Shown in pieces: positions 9,054 through 16,700 of a stretch of DNA of 64,000 bases (position 1 is the first letter of the stretch; each line of letters starts with the position of its first letter). The notes under the pieces are model-generated. The model was not told the DNA's origin and did not search any database. It worked only from the letters and a program-made list of their open reading frames with translations. This stretch comes from Gammaproteobacteria bacterium (lineage in GTDB: Bacteria > Pseudomonadota > Gammaproteobacteria > Xanthomonadales > Wenzhouxiangellaceae), in contig JAJFKX010000043.1 in the NCBI GenBank assembly GCA_021772985.1, positions 62,001 to 126,000 of the forward strand, in the 5' to 3' direction. Position numbers and translations under genes: made by a program.

Positions 9054-9666
9054 AGGAAAATCCCTCCTCACAATTTAAAGAAATAAATTGGTGTCGGGAG
9101 GTTAGAAAGTTCAGATATCCGAACCCGGACGCTTTTACGCCAGGCGCTCTTGTATGGCGTCCGCCACCCGACGTAGGAGGCAGACGTGCTTTAAGACGCG
9201 AATGTAAAACGCACGTCTATGATTTTGATACCTGGGGTTTCTAAGCCCCGACACTCACCGGCTATTGTGACTCACCCCGATTCAGATTGCTACCCAGGCC
9301 ACGGTGAGCAGGGGGCAAACTCACTACCCGGGCTTGTTGCCCGGACCATGGCGGTCAAAACGCTAACCTGTCAATGAGCTGGTTGTTTCTTCGTCATGGC
9401 ATTTCTCCTTCCTTCGATCATCACAGTTCATCTCGTCATTACAAAGGCTCACCATGCAATTTTTCTAACCACCGACCGGCTAAAGCCTTCCCCCATGCCG
9501 CAACCGGTTTTTCCCCGTAAGCCGACCCTAGGCCCGCCCATGGTCGGGCAAGGGTCACTAAACGGACACCCCAGAAAACGCGGTTGACGGCCTGTGTGAT
9601 CGCTGGCTGACCGAAAAGCATGGCCTCGCAATGACGCGAAAGCCTGTTTTTAAAAGGAGAAAAACC
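9054..9666. other. Gene-free, hairpin-rich interval
   Basis: About 610 bases with no convincing gene on either strand. Several stems are visible: AGACGTGC with GCACGTCT around 9189-9225; ACGCCA with TGGCGT near 9139-9160; GGGG with CCCC around TTTCTAAG near 9234-9249; and CCGGGC-TTGTT-GCCCGG near 9329-9345. The density of stems suggests a structured RNA or a replication or transfer region. I see no family signature that decides between these. Confidence 0.4.
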
Positions 9667-9909
9667 ATGACAACTCAAATCCCAACCCAAACCACGCAGG
9701 CCGTGCCTGAAACCAGTGTTCCAGTGCAAAGCAACAAACCTGACTGGGTGGTGAAAGGCCCCGTTATCCGCGGCCAACAAAGCCGCCTAGAACAAATCGG
9801 GGTCGCCTGGAACCGCCAAGATGACGGGATCGGCCTTCGTCTCACCGGTACACAAATCATTGATGGCGATATCTATCTGTATCCCATCACTGCTACCAAT
9901 GAAGGCTAA
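9667..9909 (+). CDS. Small conserved mobile-element protein
   Basis: From the ATG at 9667 (AAAAGGAGAAAAACC upstream) the protein has 80 residues. A disordered Thr/Gln-rich start is followed by a compact C-terminal block, QIGVAWNRQDDGIGLRLTG, then QIIDGDIYLYP. This resembles small DUF736-like or ArdC-neighbour proteins carried by many ICEs and plasmids, as remembered from family patterns. Function unknown. A strong terminator follows directly, so it is probably monocistronic. Confidence 0.7.
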   Translation: MTTQIPTQTTQAVPETSVPVQSNKPDWVVKGPVIRGQQSRLEQIGVAWNRQDDGIGLRLTGTQIIDGDIYLYPITATNEG

Positions 9910-9922
9910 CGCCATGCCTCAC

Positions 9923-9955
9923 AGCCAGCCCGGTCATACCCGGGCTGGCTTTTTT
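9923..9955 (+). terminator. Rho-independent terminator
   Basis: AGCCAGCCCGG (9923-9933) pairs with CCGGGCTGGCT (9940-9950) around a 6-base loop and is followed by TTTTTC. It lies 14 nt after the small gene ending at 9909. Confidence 0.9.
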
Positions 9956-9957
9956 CT

Positions 9958-9986
9958 TTGACAACGTTTACGAACTATTTCATAGT
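9958..9986 (+). promoter_or_regulatory. Promoter and operator of the toxin-antitoxin operon
   Basis: TTGACA (9958-9963) is followed after 17 nt by CATAGT (9981-9986), a reasonable -35/-10 pair. The inverted repeat ACTAT-TTC-ATAGT (9974-9986) overlaps the -10. This is where an antitoxin-containing repressor would bind for the autoregulation usual in type II systems. Confidence 0.5.
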
Positions 9987-10003
9987 CAAATGAGGAGGTT
10001 GTC

Positions 10004-10213
10004 ATGGATTTAGAACCGATTAAAACAATTATTCAACACCGGATTAAAATGGGTGAACTCGCCAATGAAGATGAAGGCATTGCCGAAGTTGTAGCCTATC
10101 TGCGCCGTCATGATATCAACAAGGCTTTAGAAGCCAGTCAGATGCAAATCGAAGCCGGTCAATATCAATCTCTTGATACCTTTGTGAAAGCAGAACTTAA
10201 TCAACTGGATTAG
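10004..10213 (+). CDS. ParD-like antitoxin
   Basis: A 69-residue, acidic, mostly helical protein preceded by GAGGAGG. It lies 14 nt before a ParE/RelE-fold toxin. The size, order and spacing are those of a type II antitoxin. It has no obvious ribbon-helix-helix signature at the N-terminus, so the DNA-binding mode is uncertain. Its role would be to neutralise the toxin and repress the operon, helping retention of the element. Confidence 0.75.
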   Translation: MDLEPIKTIIQHRIKMGELANEDEGIAEVVAYLRRHDINKALEASQMQIEAGQYQSLDTFVKAELNQLD

Positions 10214-10227
10214 GAAAGTCATGATGA

Positions 10228-10536
10228 ATGGAAGTTGTTATAACCCAAACTGCACAAGATGATATACGGTCTATCAGGCTCTATCTGCGTGACCGGATGG
10301 GTAAACAGGCGGCTCAAACCTTCCTGGATACAATCATGGTAAGAACAGGCAAAATTCTAAGTGCAGGAGTCCGGTTTTCACCATACCTTGATACACCCAT
10401 ACCTGAGGTATACCGTTATGTCCCGCATAGAAATTATCAAATCTTTTACCGCATCGGAAACAAAACTGTTTACATCATGCATGTCCTGCATAGCCGCCGT
10501 GATATTGACTCGCTTTTTTCTGGCATACCCAGGTGA
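10228..10536 (+). CDS. ParE/RelE-superfamily toxin
   Basis: A 102-residue basic protein with the ParE fold pattern: the N-terminal strand VVITQTAQDDIRSIRLYL, helices with RMGKQAAQTFLD, then VYRYVPHRNYQIFYRI and VYIMHVLHSRRDI. The C-terminal Y-R/H-x-R pattern is typical of plasmid-stabilization toxins. ParE members poison DNA gyrase while RelE members cleave mRNA; the sequence alone favours ParE but does not prove it. It follows the antitoxin in the same operon and is apparently full length. Confidence 0.88.
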   Translation: MEVVITQTAQDDIRSIRLYLRDRMGKQAAQTFLDTIMVRTGKILSAGVRFSPYLDTPIPEVYRYVPHRNYQIFYRIGNKTVYIMHVLHSRRDIDSLFSGIPR

Positions 10537-10541
10537 GTGTC

Positions 10542-10700
10542 ATGCCACAACCATCTGATCCTCAATTCAAATCATCCCAGCAAAAAAGGCGCTTGACCAG
10601 ACTCCTGCATGATCTCAATCAAATCCAGCAATCCCAACCCGCAAACCAACCGCTTGATTATCTCCTTATCACCCTGGTTATCATCGTATTGCTTCTGTGA
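10542..10700 (+). CDS. Small C-terminally anchored membrane protein
   Basis: An ATG at 10542, 5 nt after the toxin stop, opens a 52-codon frame. AGGTGAG overlapping the toxin stop could serve as the ribosome site. Residues 1-38 are polar, rich in Gln and basic residues; residues 39-52 (DYLLITLVIIVLLL) form one hydrophobic segment ending at the stop, as in a tail-anchored protein. Tight coupling to the toxin suggests a third member of the operon. No known family is recognised. Confidence 0.5.
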   Translation: MPQPSDPQFKSSQQKRRLTRLLHDLNQIQQSQPANQPLDYLLITLVIIVLLL

Positions 10701-11294
10701 TACGTTCGGCTATCTACAAAATCCCTGCCAAGCCTAAAAGCTTGGCGCGGGCTAAGCCCGCCCTTTGTCACCACACCATCATTGCCATCATGAACCAGCC
10801 CAGCCAACCGTAAGCATCGAAACAACGCTCTTATGTGCGTCGCAAAATGTGTGTAGTAGTACTACACAATCTTGACAAGGGGGCTGCTCAAGCCGCGCCC
10901 CCGTTGTATCCCCCAGGCCACTGGCCCATATTTGGCATTGAGCCAATAGGGGCCAGAGAACCGTTTCGCCGGTTGATCACTCGAAGCATGTGCCTGCTTC
11001 ACCACCAATCAGGGGGAGCGTTCCTGCTGCCCCCAATACCCCCATGACAATTTCATTGAGACTCTTCCGAGTGACCAACCCTTCGCGGATTGGATGCCGT
11101 CAGCTTGTCTAAGCTGAACCACGATCAAGGGCTGTATCGCCTGTCCCTTGAACCCCATTCGAAAGAGTCTTGCCTGTACTGAGATGGTATTCGTCGGAAC
11201 ACTTTACTGTTCGCCTATACATGTCAGACGATTCCGGTTAATCGGACCTTTTTACCAAAAAGCACTCTTTGAACTCATCGCCGGATCAGGCAAC
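10701..11294. other. Gene-poor interval with palindrome and structured blocks
   Basis: About 590 bases without a supportable gene. A 19-bp palindrome, TGTGTAGTAGTACTACACA, lies at 10850-10868, directly before a TTGACA at 10873. A long imperfect hairpin pairs TGGCCC...TTGGC (10922-10936) with GCCAATAGGGGCCA (10942-10955). The blocks at 11046-11062, 11123-11129 and 11140-11147 recur in the same order at 12.82-12.94 kb. This looks like a regulatory or non-coding RNA region of the element. Confidence 0.45.
10727..10764 (+). terminator. Double hairpin, terminator of the toxin-antitoxin operon
   Basis: GCCAAGC (10727-10733) pairs with GCTTGGC (10740-10746). Directly after, GCGGGC (10747-10752) pairs with GCCCGC (10756-10761), followed by CCTTT. 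The T-run is short, so termination may be partial. Confidence 0.6.
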
Positions 11295-12056
11295 TCAATA
11301 ACGTAACTCAAACAAAACAAGCTCTTGTTCATAATTAGGCATTGATACACATGAAATAAATAATCCTATGTCTTCGATGTAGCGATTGGGAAACCATGCC
11401 TCTATATCAGTTTCGACAGGAGCACCACTTAAAGGTAATATCCCTGGCAGCTTTGTGTTTTTCTTAATCCAGCAACCAGCTTTAAGCATCCCTTTGCTTG
11501 AACTGCACCACTTTACAATACCTTCTTTGACTATACCTACCGCTGCCATCTTTTTAGCACTTAGCAGTTCTATGAAGCGTAAAGCAGACGCTGTCAAAGA
11601 TGTTTCATAACGCTCTGTTAGAGACTTAACAGTTAAAAACCCTACATCCATATCTAGAATTTGCTTGCGCACATCATCTGCGGGCATTAGCAGCGTTATT
11701 GCAAATAAATTTGCTTCTTGTTCTATGTTCTTTGGATGCGGGGCCATATCTTGCAAGCTATCCAGCGAACACTGGATTGACTTAATATTTGAGTGTAAAG
11801 AATAATGACCCAATTCATGCGCGATACTGAAATTCTTCCTACCTTCTTCTTTTATCCTTTTATTGTATATGATGAACTTATCTTCGGATTCATCAATTAT
11901 TAACGCAGCCTCAAAATCATCATCAATATCACTTTCTGCTGTATGAATATTAAGCGCAGCAGCAATTTTCGCACACTTCACTGGATATATAATCTCACCA
12001 TCATTCAGCACACGCCAAACCTTCATAAGTTGTATTGCTGCTGCTGCCGGCTTCAT
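11295..12056 (-). CDS. ImmA/IrrE-family metallopeptidase
   Basis: A 253-residue protein with the zinc peptidase motif HELGH at residues 80-84 and a downstream EQEANLFAITLLMP helix supplying the usual third ligand. Its start is 2 bases past the stop of the XRE gene upstream, so the two are co-expressed. In ICEBs1 and related elements an ImmA peptidase cleaves the co-encoded XRE repressor after DNA damage or signalling, releasing element genes. The same logic is likely here, inferred from the gene pairing. The C-terminal 100 residues are an unassigned IrrE-associated region. Confidence 0.88.
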   Translation of the reverse strand: MKPAAAAIQLMKVWRVLNDGEIIYPVKCAKIAAALNIHTAESDIDDDFEAALIIDESEDKFIIYNKRIKEEGRKNFSIAHELGHYSLHSNIKSIQCSLDSLQDMAPHPKNIEQEANLFAITLLMPADDVRKQILDMDVGFLTVKSLTERYETSLTASALRFIELLSAKKMAAVGIVKEGIVKWCSSSKGMLKAGCWIKKNTKLPGILPLSGAPVETDIEAWFPNRYIEDIGLFISCVSMPNYEQELVLFELRY

Positions 12057-12058
12057 TC

Positions 12059-12382
12059 TTAATCTTTTGATCTTTGCTGGTCTTTTAATGCTTTCATTAT
12101 TGCTTTGAGTTGCTGCTTAGTATCAGGTTTTAGCTTCTTATAGTCTCGAAAGAAAACCCTATCCTCAGCGTCTGGTGCATCGTGACCGAGAATATCTTCT
12201 ACAAGTATCCCTAGTGCATCAGCTAACCTATATGCCAGATCAGCAGATGGCCTTGCGTTATCTTTATTTTCAAGCTCCCAAATGTACGACTTGGTTGAGT
12301 TAACTTCGGAAGCTAACTTCTCCAAAGTAAGTTTCGCCTCAAGCCTCGCAGCTCTCAATCGTTCACCAAAAGTAGTAGCCAT
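12059..12382 (-). CDS. XRE-family repressor paired with ImmA
   Basis: From the ATG at 12382 (GGAGAAAGTT upstream) the protein has 107 residues. The HTH domain covers about residues 3-62 (FGERLRAARLEAKLTLEKLA, then SYIWELENKDNARPSADLAY). The C-terminal tail is Lys- and Gln-rich. The frame stays open 18 codons further upstream but would include the operator palindrome and the ribosome site. It is probably the substrate of the adjacent peptidase and represses from the palindromes in the divergent promoter. Confidence 0.87.
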   Translation of the reverse strand: MATTFGERLRAARLEAKLTLEKLASEVNSTKSYIWELENKDNARPSADLAYRLADALGILVEDILGHDAPDAEDRVFFRDYKKLKPDTKQQLKAIMKALKDQQRSKD

Positions 12383-12395
12383 AACTTTCTCCGCT

Positions 12396-12453
12396 GGTAT
12401 TGTTGCAACAATACCACATGTCATGTTATTATTCACGATACATAAGGTATCGT
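12396..12453. promoter_or_regulatory. Two palindromic operators between divergent genes
   Basis: GGTATTGTTGCAACAATACC at 12396-12415 is a perfect 20-bp palindrome, 13 nt before the XRE start. ACGATAC-ATAAG-GTATCGT at 12435-12453 has perfect 7-bp arms and lies near AT-rich -10-like sequence. Both contain GTAT/ATAC half-sites. Their location between the repressor and the small gene at 12500 fits an autoregulatory switch acting on both promoters. Confidence 0.65.
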
Positions 12454-12499
12454 TATATTATACCTTTGGGCAACAATTTAATCTACGAGGAACTACGTA

Positions 12500-12667
12500 A
12501 TGAATAGAAAACCTATTGGCACTACAGCAAGCACTGGTCAAATTTGTCCCGAAAGTGGGGTTTGGCGCCCTATCGGTGAAAAGGAAACGGCTCCTATCGC
12601 TAAAGGCAACCGAATGCCACCGTACAAGGGCAAAGCTGTGACCTGGAAGCTGATTCAGCACGCCTAG
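12500..12667 (+). CDS. Small conserved protein with ICPESGVW motif
   Basis: ATG at 12500 after GAGG at 9 nt opens a 55-codon frame. The sequence has TGQICPESGVWRPIGEKETA, then APIAKGNRMPPYKGKAVTWK. This pattern is a widespread small bacterial family that I recall from hypothetical proteins, with a conserved Cys and a Gly/Pro-rich, beta-strand-like layout. It is transcribed divergently from the XRE/ImmA pair across two palindromes and ends just before a terminator, so it is probably controlled by that repressor. Function unknown. Confidence 0.75.
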   Translation: MNRKPIGTTASTGQICPESGVWRPIGEKETAPIAKGNRMPPYKGKAVTWKLIQHA

Positions 12668-12688
12668 TTAGCCTCTATCGTGTTTTAG

Positions 12689-12713
12689 GTCGCTATCACT
12701 GATAGCGACTTTT
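12689..12713 (+). terminator. Rho-independent terminator
   Basis: GTCGCTATC (12689-12697) pairs with GATAGCGAC (12701-12709) around ACT and is followed by TTTT. It ends the transcript of the small gene at 12500-12667. Confidence 0.88.
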
Positions 12714-13104
12714 AACGAGGCTACATCGCCCACAGAGCCTCGATACCTTGTGGTTCCAACCTGGCACAAACGATGTGGCCGTTTGATCACCATAAGGGCC
12801 ATGTCATAACCCCTTAACCCTCGACAACTTCATTGAGACCAAAGCGGGTTTCGCCCCCTTTGTAAACCTCGACCAGAGCTTAGGATTTCACATCCCATCT
12901 GGATTGAGCCCGTGATCAAGACTTAGGGCACCTGCCCCCAGCGCACGTCAACCCATCCCCCAATCTTCCGCACTCTCTGTCGCTCGTTTGTGCAGACTGG
13001 GTGGTTCCCCCTGAGTGGACGTTTGCACCCCCGGACTTCGCCAGCCGGGCAGAGGTTCATGCGCGACCCAAGCGCTTTTTGAACCTCAGCCAAGGAGTAA
13101 GACC
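12714..13104 (+). promoter_or_regulatory. Structured leader region before ardA
   Basis: About 390 gene-free bases. Near its end GAGGTTCA (13052-13059) pairs with TGAACCTC (13080-13087), with an inner GCGC/GCGC pair, 5 nt before the AAGGAG of ardA. It could therefore modulate ribosome access. Blocks at 12823-12839, 12914-12920 and 12931-12938 repeat those at 11046-11147 in order. Antirestriction genes are often preceded by structured or single-strand-active promoters for early expression in recipients. That is the idea here, not something shown. Confidence 0.45.
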
Positions 13105-13617
13105 ATGAGCGAAGAAACAAGAATCTATATAGCAGACCTGGCCGCCTACAACTCTGGATACCTACACGGTGTCTGGATTGATGCCACGGATGATCTGGAT
13201 GACATCTGGAAGCAGATCAGCATCATGTTGAAAACCAGCCCTGTATCTGGGGCCGAGGAATACGCTATACATGATTACGAGGGGTTTGGCGGGTACTCAG
13301 TCAGCGAACATGAGAGTATCGACAGCATGCATGAAATCGCCTGTTTCATAGAGGAATATCCCAGCTTTGGCGGGGAACTGCTGAATCATTGCAGTGATCT
13401 GAAAGAAGCCCAACAGATGGCCGAGGATGCTTATTGCGGCTGCTTTCAATCTCTCGCAGATTACGCCCAAGACCTCACCGAGCAGACCGGTAACGTGCCT
13501 GAACATCTGGAATATTACATCGACTATGACCGCATGGCTCAAGACATGGAAATGAGCGGTGACATTCTCACTATCGAAACCGGCCATCAGGAGGTTCATA
13601 TTTTTTGGGATCATTGA
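13105..13617 (+). CDS. ardA: Antirestriction protein ArdA
   Basis: From the ATG at 13105 (AAGGAGTAAGACC upstream) the protein has 170 residues, as usual for ArdA. It begins TRIYIADLAAYNSGYLHGVW and is highly acidic throughout, with the EYAIHDYEGFGGYSVSE and EHLEYYIDYDRMAQDME blocks. ArdA is a DNA mimic that blocks type I restriction-modification enzymes, protecting an incoming element. Its frame stays open upstream to 13015, but the ribosome site decides this start. It stands just before the defence-like cargo. Confidence 0.93.
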   Translation: MSEETRIYIADLAAYNSGYLHGVWIDATDDLDDIWKQISIMLKTSPVSGAEEYAIHDYEGFGGYSVSEHESIDSMHEIACFIEEYPSFGGELLNHCSDLKEAQQMAEDAYCGCFQSLADYAQDLTEQTGNVPEHLEYYIDYDRMAQDMEMSGDILTIETGHQEVHIFWDH

Positions 13618-13724
13618 TATAACCGTTTAAATTGCATGTTTAGCTTCTCAAAATCAGGAATGACTTGAATCGCATTGGTGATTACAATGATAACTAGCAA
13701 AACATATTCTATAAGGGAGGCTGA

Positions 13725-16700
13725 ATGGAAATTAACTTTTCTAACATAAAAATTCATGACGGCAGTAAGAACAATGGGTTTGAAGAACTTGTTTGCCAGT
13801 TAGCGCATCTTGAGCGGCCAGAAAACGCAAAACGATTTGTCCGTAAAGAAGGTGCTGGCGGCGATGCAGGAGTAGAGTGTTACTGGATACTTGATGATAA
13901 CTCGGAAATCGCATGGCAAGCTAAATACTTCATGGGAGAAATGTCACCATCAAGATGGTCACAGATCACTAAGTCATTTAAAACAGCAGTCAAGAAACAC
14001 CCAAACATTAAATCCTACATTATATGTCTTCCAATCGATAAAGCTGATAGTAGAAAAGTAGGAAGAGGAGGCAAGCAAGTAAAAACAGTAGAAGACGAAT
14101 GGAACGCGCAGCTTGTAAAATGGCAGGCTTTCGCTACTAAACATGGGCGAAGCATCGATATAAATTACTGGGGAAAGCATGAACTAACATTATCATTATC
14201 ACGTAATGATGCTGAATACTCTGGTAGAGCACTATACTGGTTCAACCAGCCGATTCTTAACAGTGAAACATTTAATCAACTAACCATAAAGACTGAAGAG
14301 TGTCTAGGTGATCGTTACACAGCCGACCTTCATGTTGATCTCCCTATCATCCAAAAATTTGATGCAGTATGCAATAATAATGAGTGGCAAAATGAACTTA
14401 CAACTCTACTGGTTGATCTGCAGAAAAAAACTGCTCGTTTCACATCCGGCCTCACAAAAGAACTCGATGACCTAGCAGGCTCGATTGAAGAGCTATCAAA
14501 TCAAATTATTGATTTATGCAGTTCATTTTTCCCTTTAGATAACTTACAACAGAACCTAAAGTTAGCACAAAGGCTTACTGAGGAACTCGAGGAAAAATTT
14601 AAACCAATATGGAATTTAGATCGGCAAACTTTAGATGAGCCGGGTCACGATACTGCGCTTACCAATAGCCAGCAATATCACTTCCGTGAACTCTATAGCA
14701 CATTTAAAGATGTAAAAACCTCACTAGAAAGTAAAAAAATAAAATCATTATTTTTAAAGACTGTTCTGTTGGCTGGTGAACCCGGCATCGGAAAATCACA
14801 TTTGTTGTGCGAAATCAGCCTTCAACGAGCAAACAAGAATTTACCAACAGTCTTTATGATGGGCTCACATTATCAAGGTAACAATCCGATTGACTTAATC
14901 AAAGATAACCTTGATTTAACAGGGTACAGTAATAGACAAGTTCTAGGCGCTCTTGATGCAGCCGGTGAGGCTTGCCAGCAAAGAACCCTGATTATTATTG
15001 ATGCCATAAACGAAGGTAGCCATAGAGATATTTGGAAAGATCGACTTTATCGCTTTATAACTGACTTAAACCAATTTGAACATATCAGCTTAATATTAAG
15101 CTGCCGATCAACCTATTTACATCACATATTACCAGATTCACTTTTCCCAGATCATTCTGATAAACTTGTATCGTTTGAGCACTATGGATTTAGGAAGTAC
15201 GAACACCGGGCAGTAGAAAGATATTTATCTCAACAAGGCATTTCAACACCAAGCCTACCCATACTGGCACCAGAGTTTAGCAACCCATTGTTCCTCAAGA
15301 CCTGCTGCAAAGCACTTATATCAAGAGGGCTTACTGAGTTTCCCAAAGGCCTAAGAGGCATATCAGCACTATTTGAATTTTACATTGAAAGCATTGAAAG
15401 AGTTATCGCAAAAATCAAGAAGTACCATCCTGGTGAAAATATTGTTGAAGCTTGCCTGAATAATCTAGCTTCTCATCTATTTCCAGATCACTTATTCGGT
15501 ATCAATTTCAGTGATGCTCGCATATTGATCAACACAAAAGACCCTAACCCCACAATAGACCAACCTTTGTTTGATCTACTACTTGAAGAAGGGGTAATCG
15601 CTGAAGACATATCTTATAAGGATAATGACAAAGGCGTTCCCGTTGTACGTTTTACATACGAGCGGTTTAGTGACTACTTTATAGCAAATAATATTTTATC
15701 AGCATATAATGACAACCAAGTTGATTCTTTATTTGCTCAAGAACAGCCTTTTGCTAAAGCCATTAAAACATATGGCTTCACTGCCATAACAGGCATTATT
15801 GATATTGTCGGCATTATCGTTGCTGAACAGTATAAGAAAGAACTGATAGATTTTGAGTGCGATGAAAGCCTCTTGCCAAGGTGGGGTTTTGATGAAATCT
15901 TTAAAACCAGCGTCTTATGGAGAGACAATGGCTCATTTACAGCTAGAACCTTGGAACTGCTCAATGAGTTAGAGCAAAGCGATGATCGCAAATTCAGTCT
16001 TGATATTCTACTAAAGCTATCAACTGAGCCTCAGCATCCATGGAATGCGGAGTTTCTTCATAAAAACTTAATCAACTTAGAATTGCCTGAAAGAGACCAT
16101 TTCTGGTCTGTTTATACAGCGACTAATTTTAGTTCAGAGGAAGATGATGAATACGAATCACCCTCTCGAATCCTTATTGAATGGGTCACTTCTGGAGTCC
16201 TTCATGATACCAATCCAGAAAGAATAAAACTTTGCGGCATAGCACTTGCTTGGTTTTTAACCTCACCGAATCGAATGATCAGAGACAGATCAACTAAAGC
16301 GTTGGTCAGAATGTATTCTCTTTTTCCAAACCTGTTGATAGGACTGTTTAATCGTTTTAAATCCGTAAATGACCTTTATTTACAGGAGCGCTTATACGCT
16401 GTGATGTATGGCGTTACTCTAAACATAGAACAGCACGATCTTATTACTGAATTAGCGCAAGCTGTATATACTCAAGTCTTTGTGAAATATACAGTCACAC
16501 CTCACATCCTATTGCGTGACTATTCTCGAGGTCTTCTTGAATACGCACACTATAGAAACATATTACCGCAGGGAATTGACCCTGGTTCCTTTAGGCCTCC
16601 ATACAAGAGCCCATGGCCAATCGAACATCCATCTGATGAAGAAATTGATGCAATCATAGGCGAGGACGCAGATTATAAAAAGTCTCAAATTAAACGTTCA

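Noticed and set aside
9439-9780. 113-codon minus-strand frame
   Set aside because: Antisense to the supported small gene at 9667 and covers non-coding hairpin DNA; no ribosome site.
10835-11047. 70-codon open frame on the plus strand
   Set aside because: It spans the palindrome and hairpin, has Pro/Arg-rich random composition and no ribosome site.
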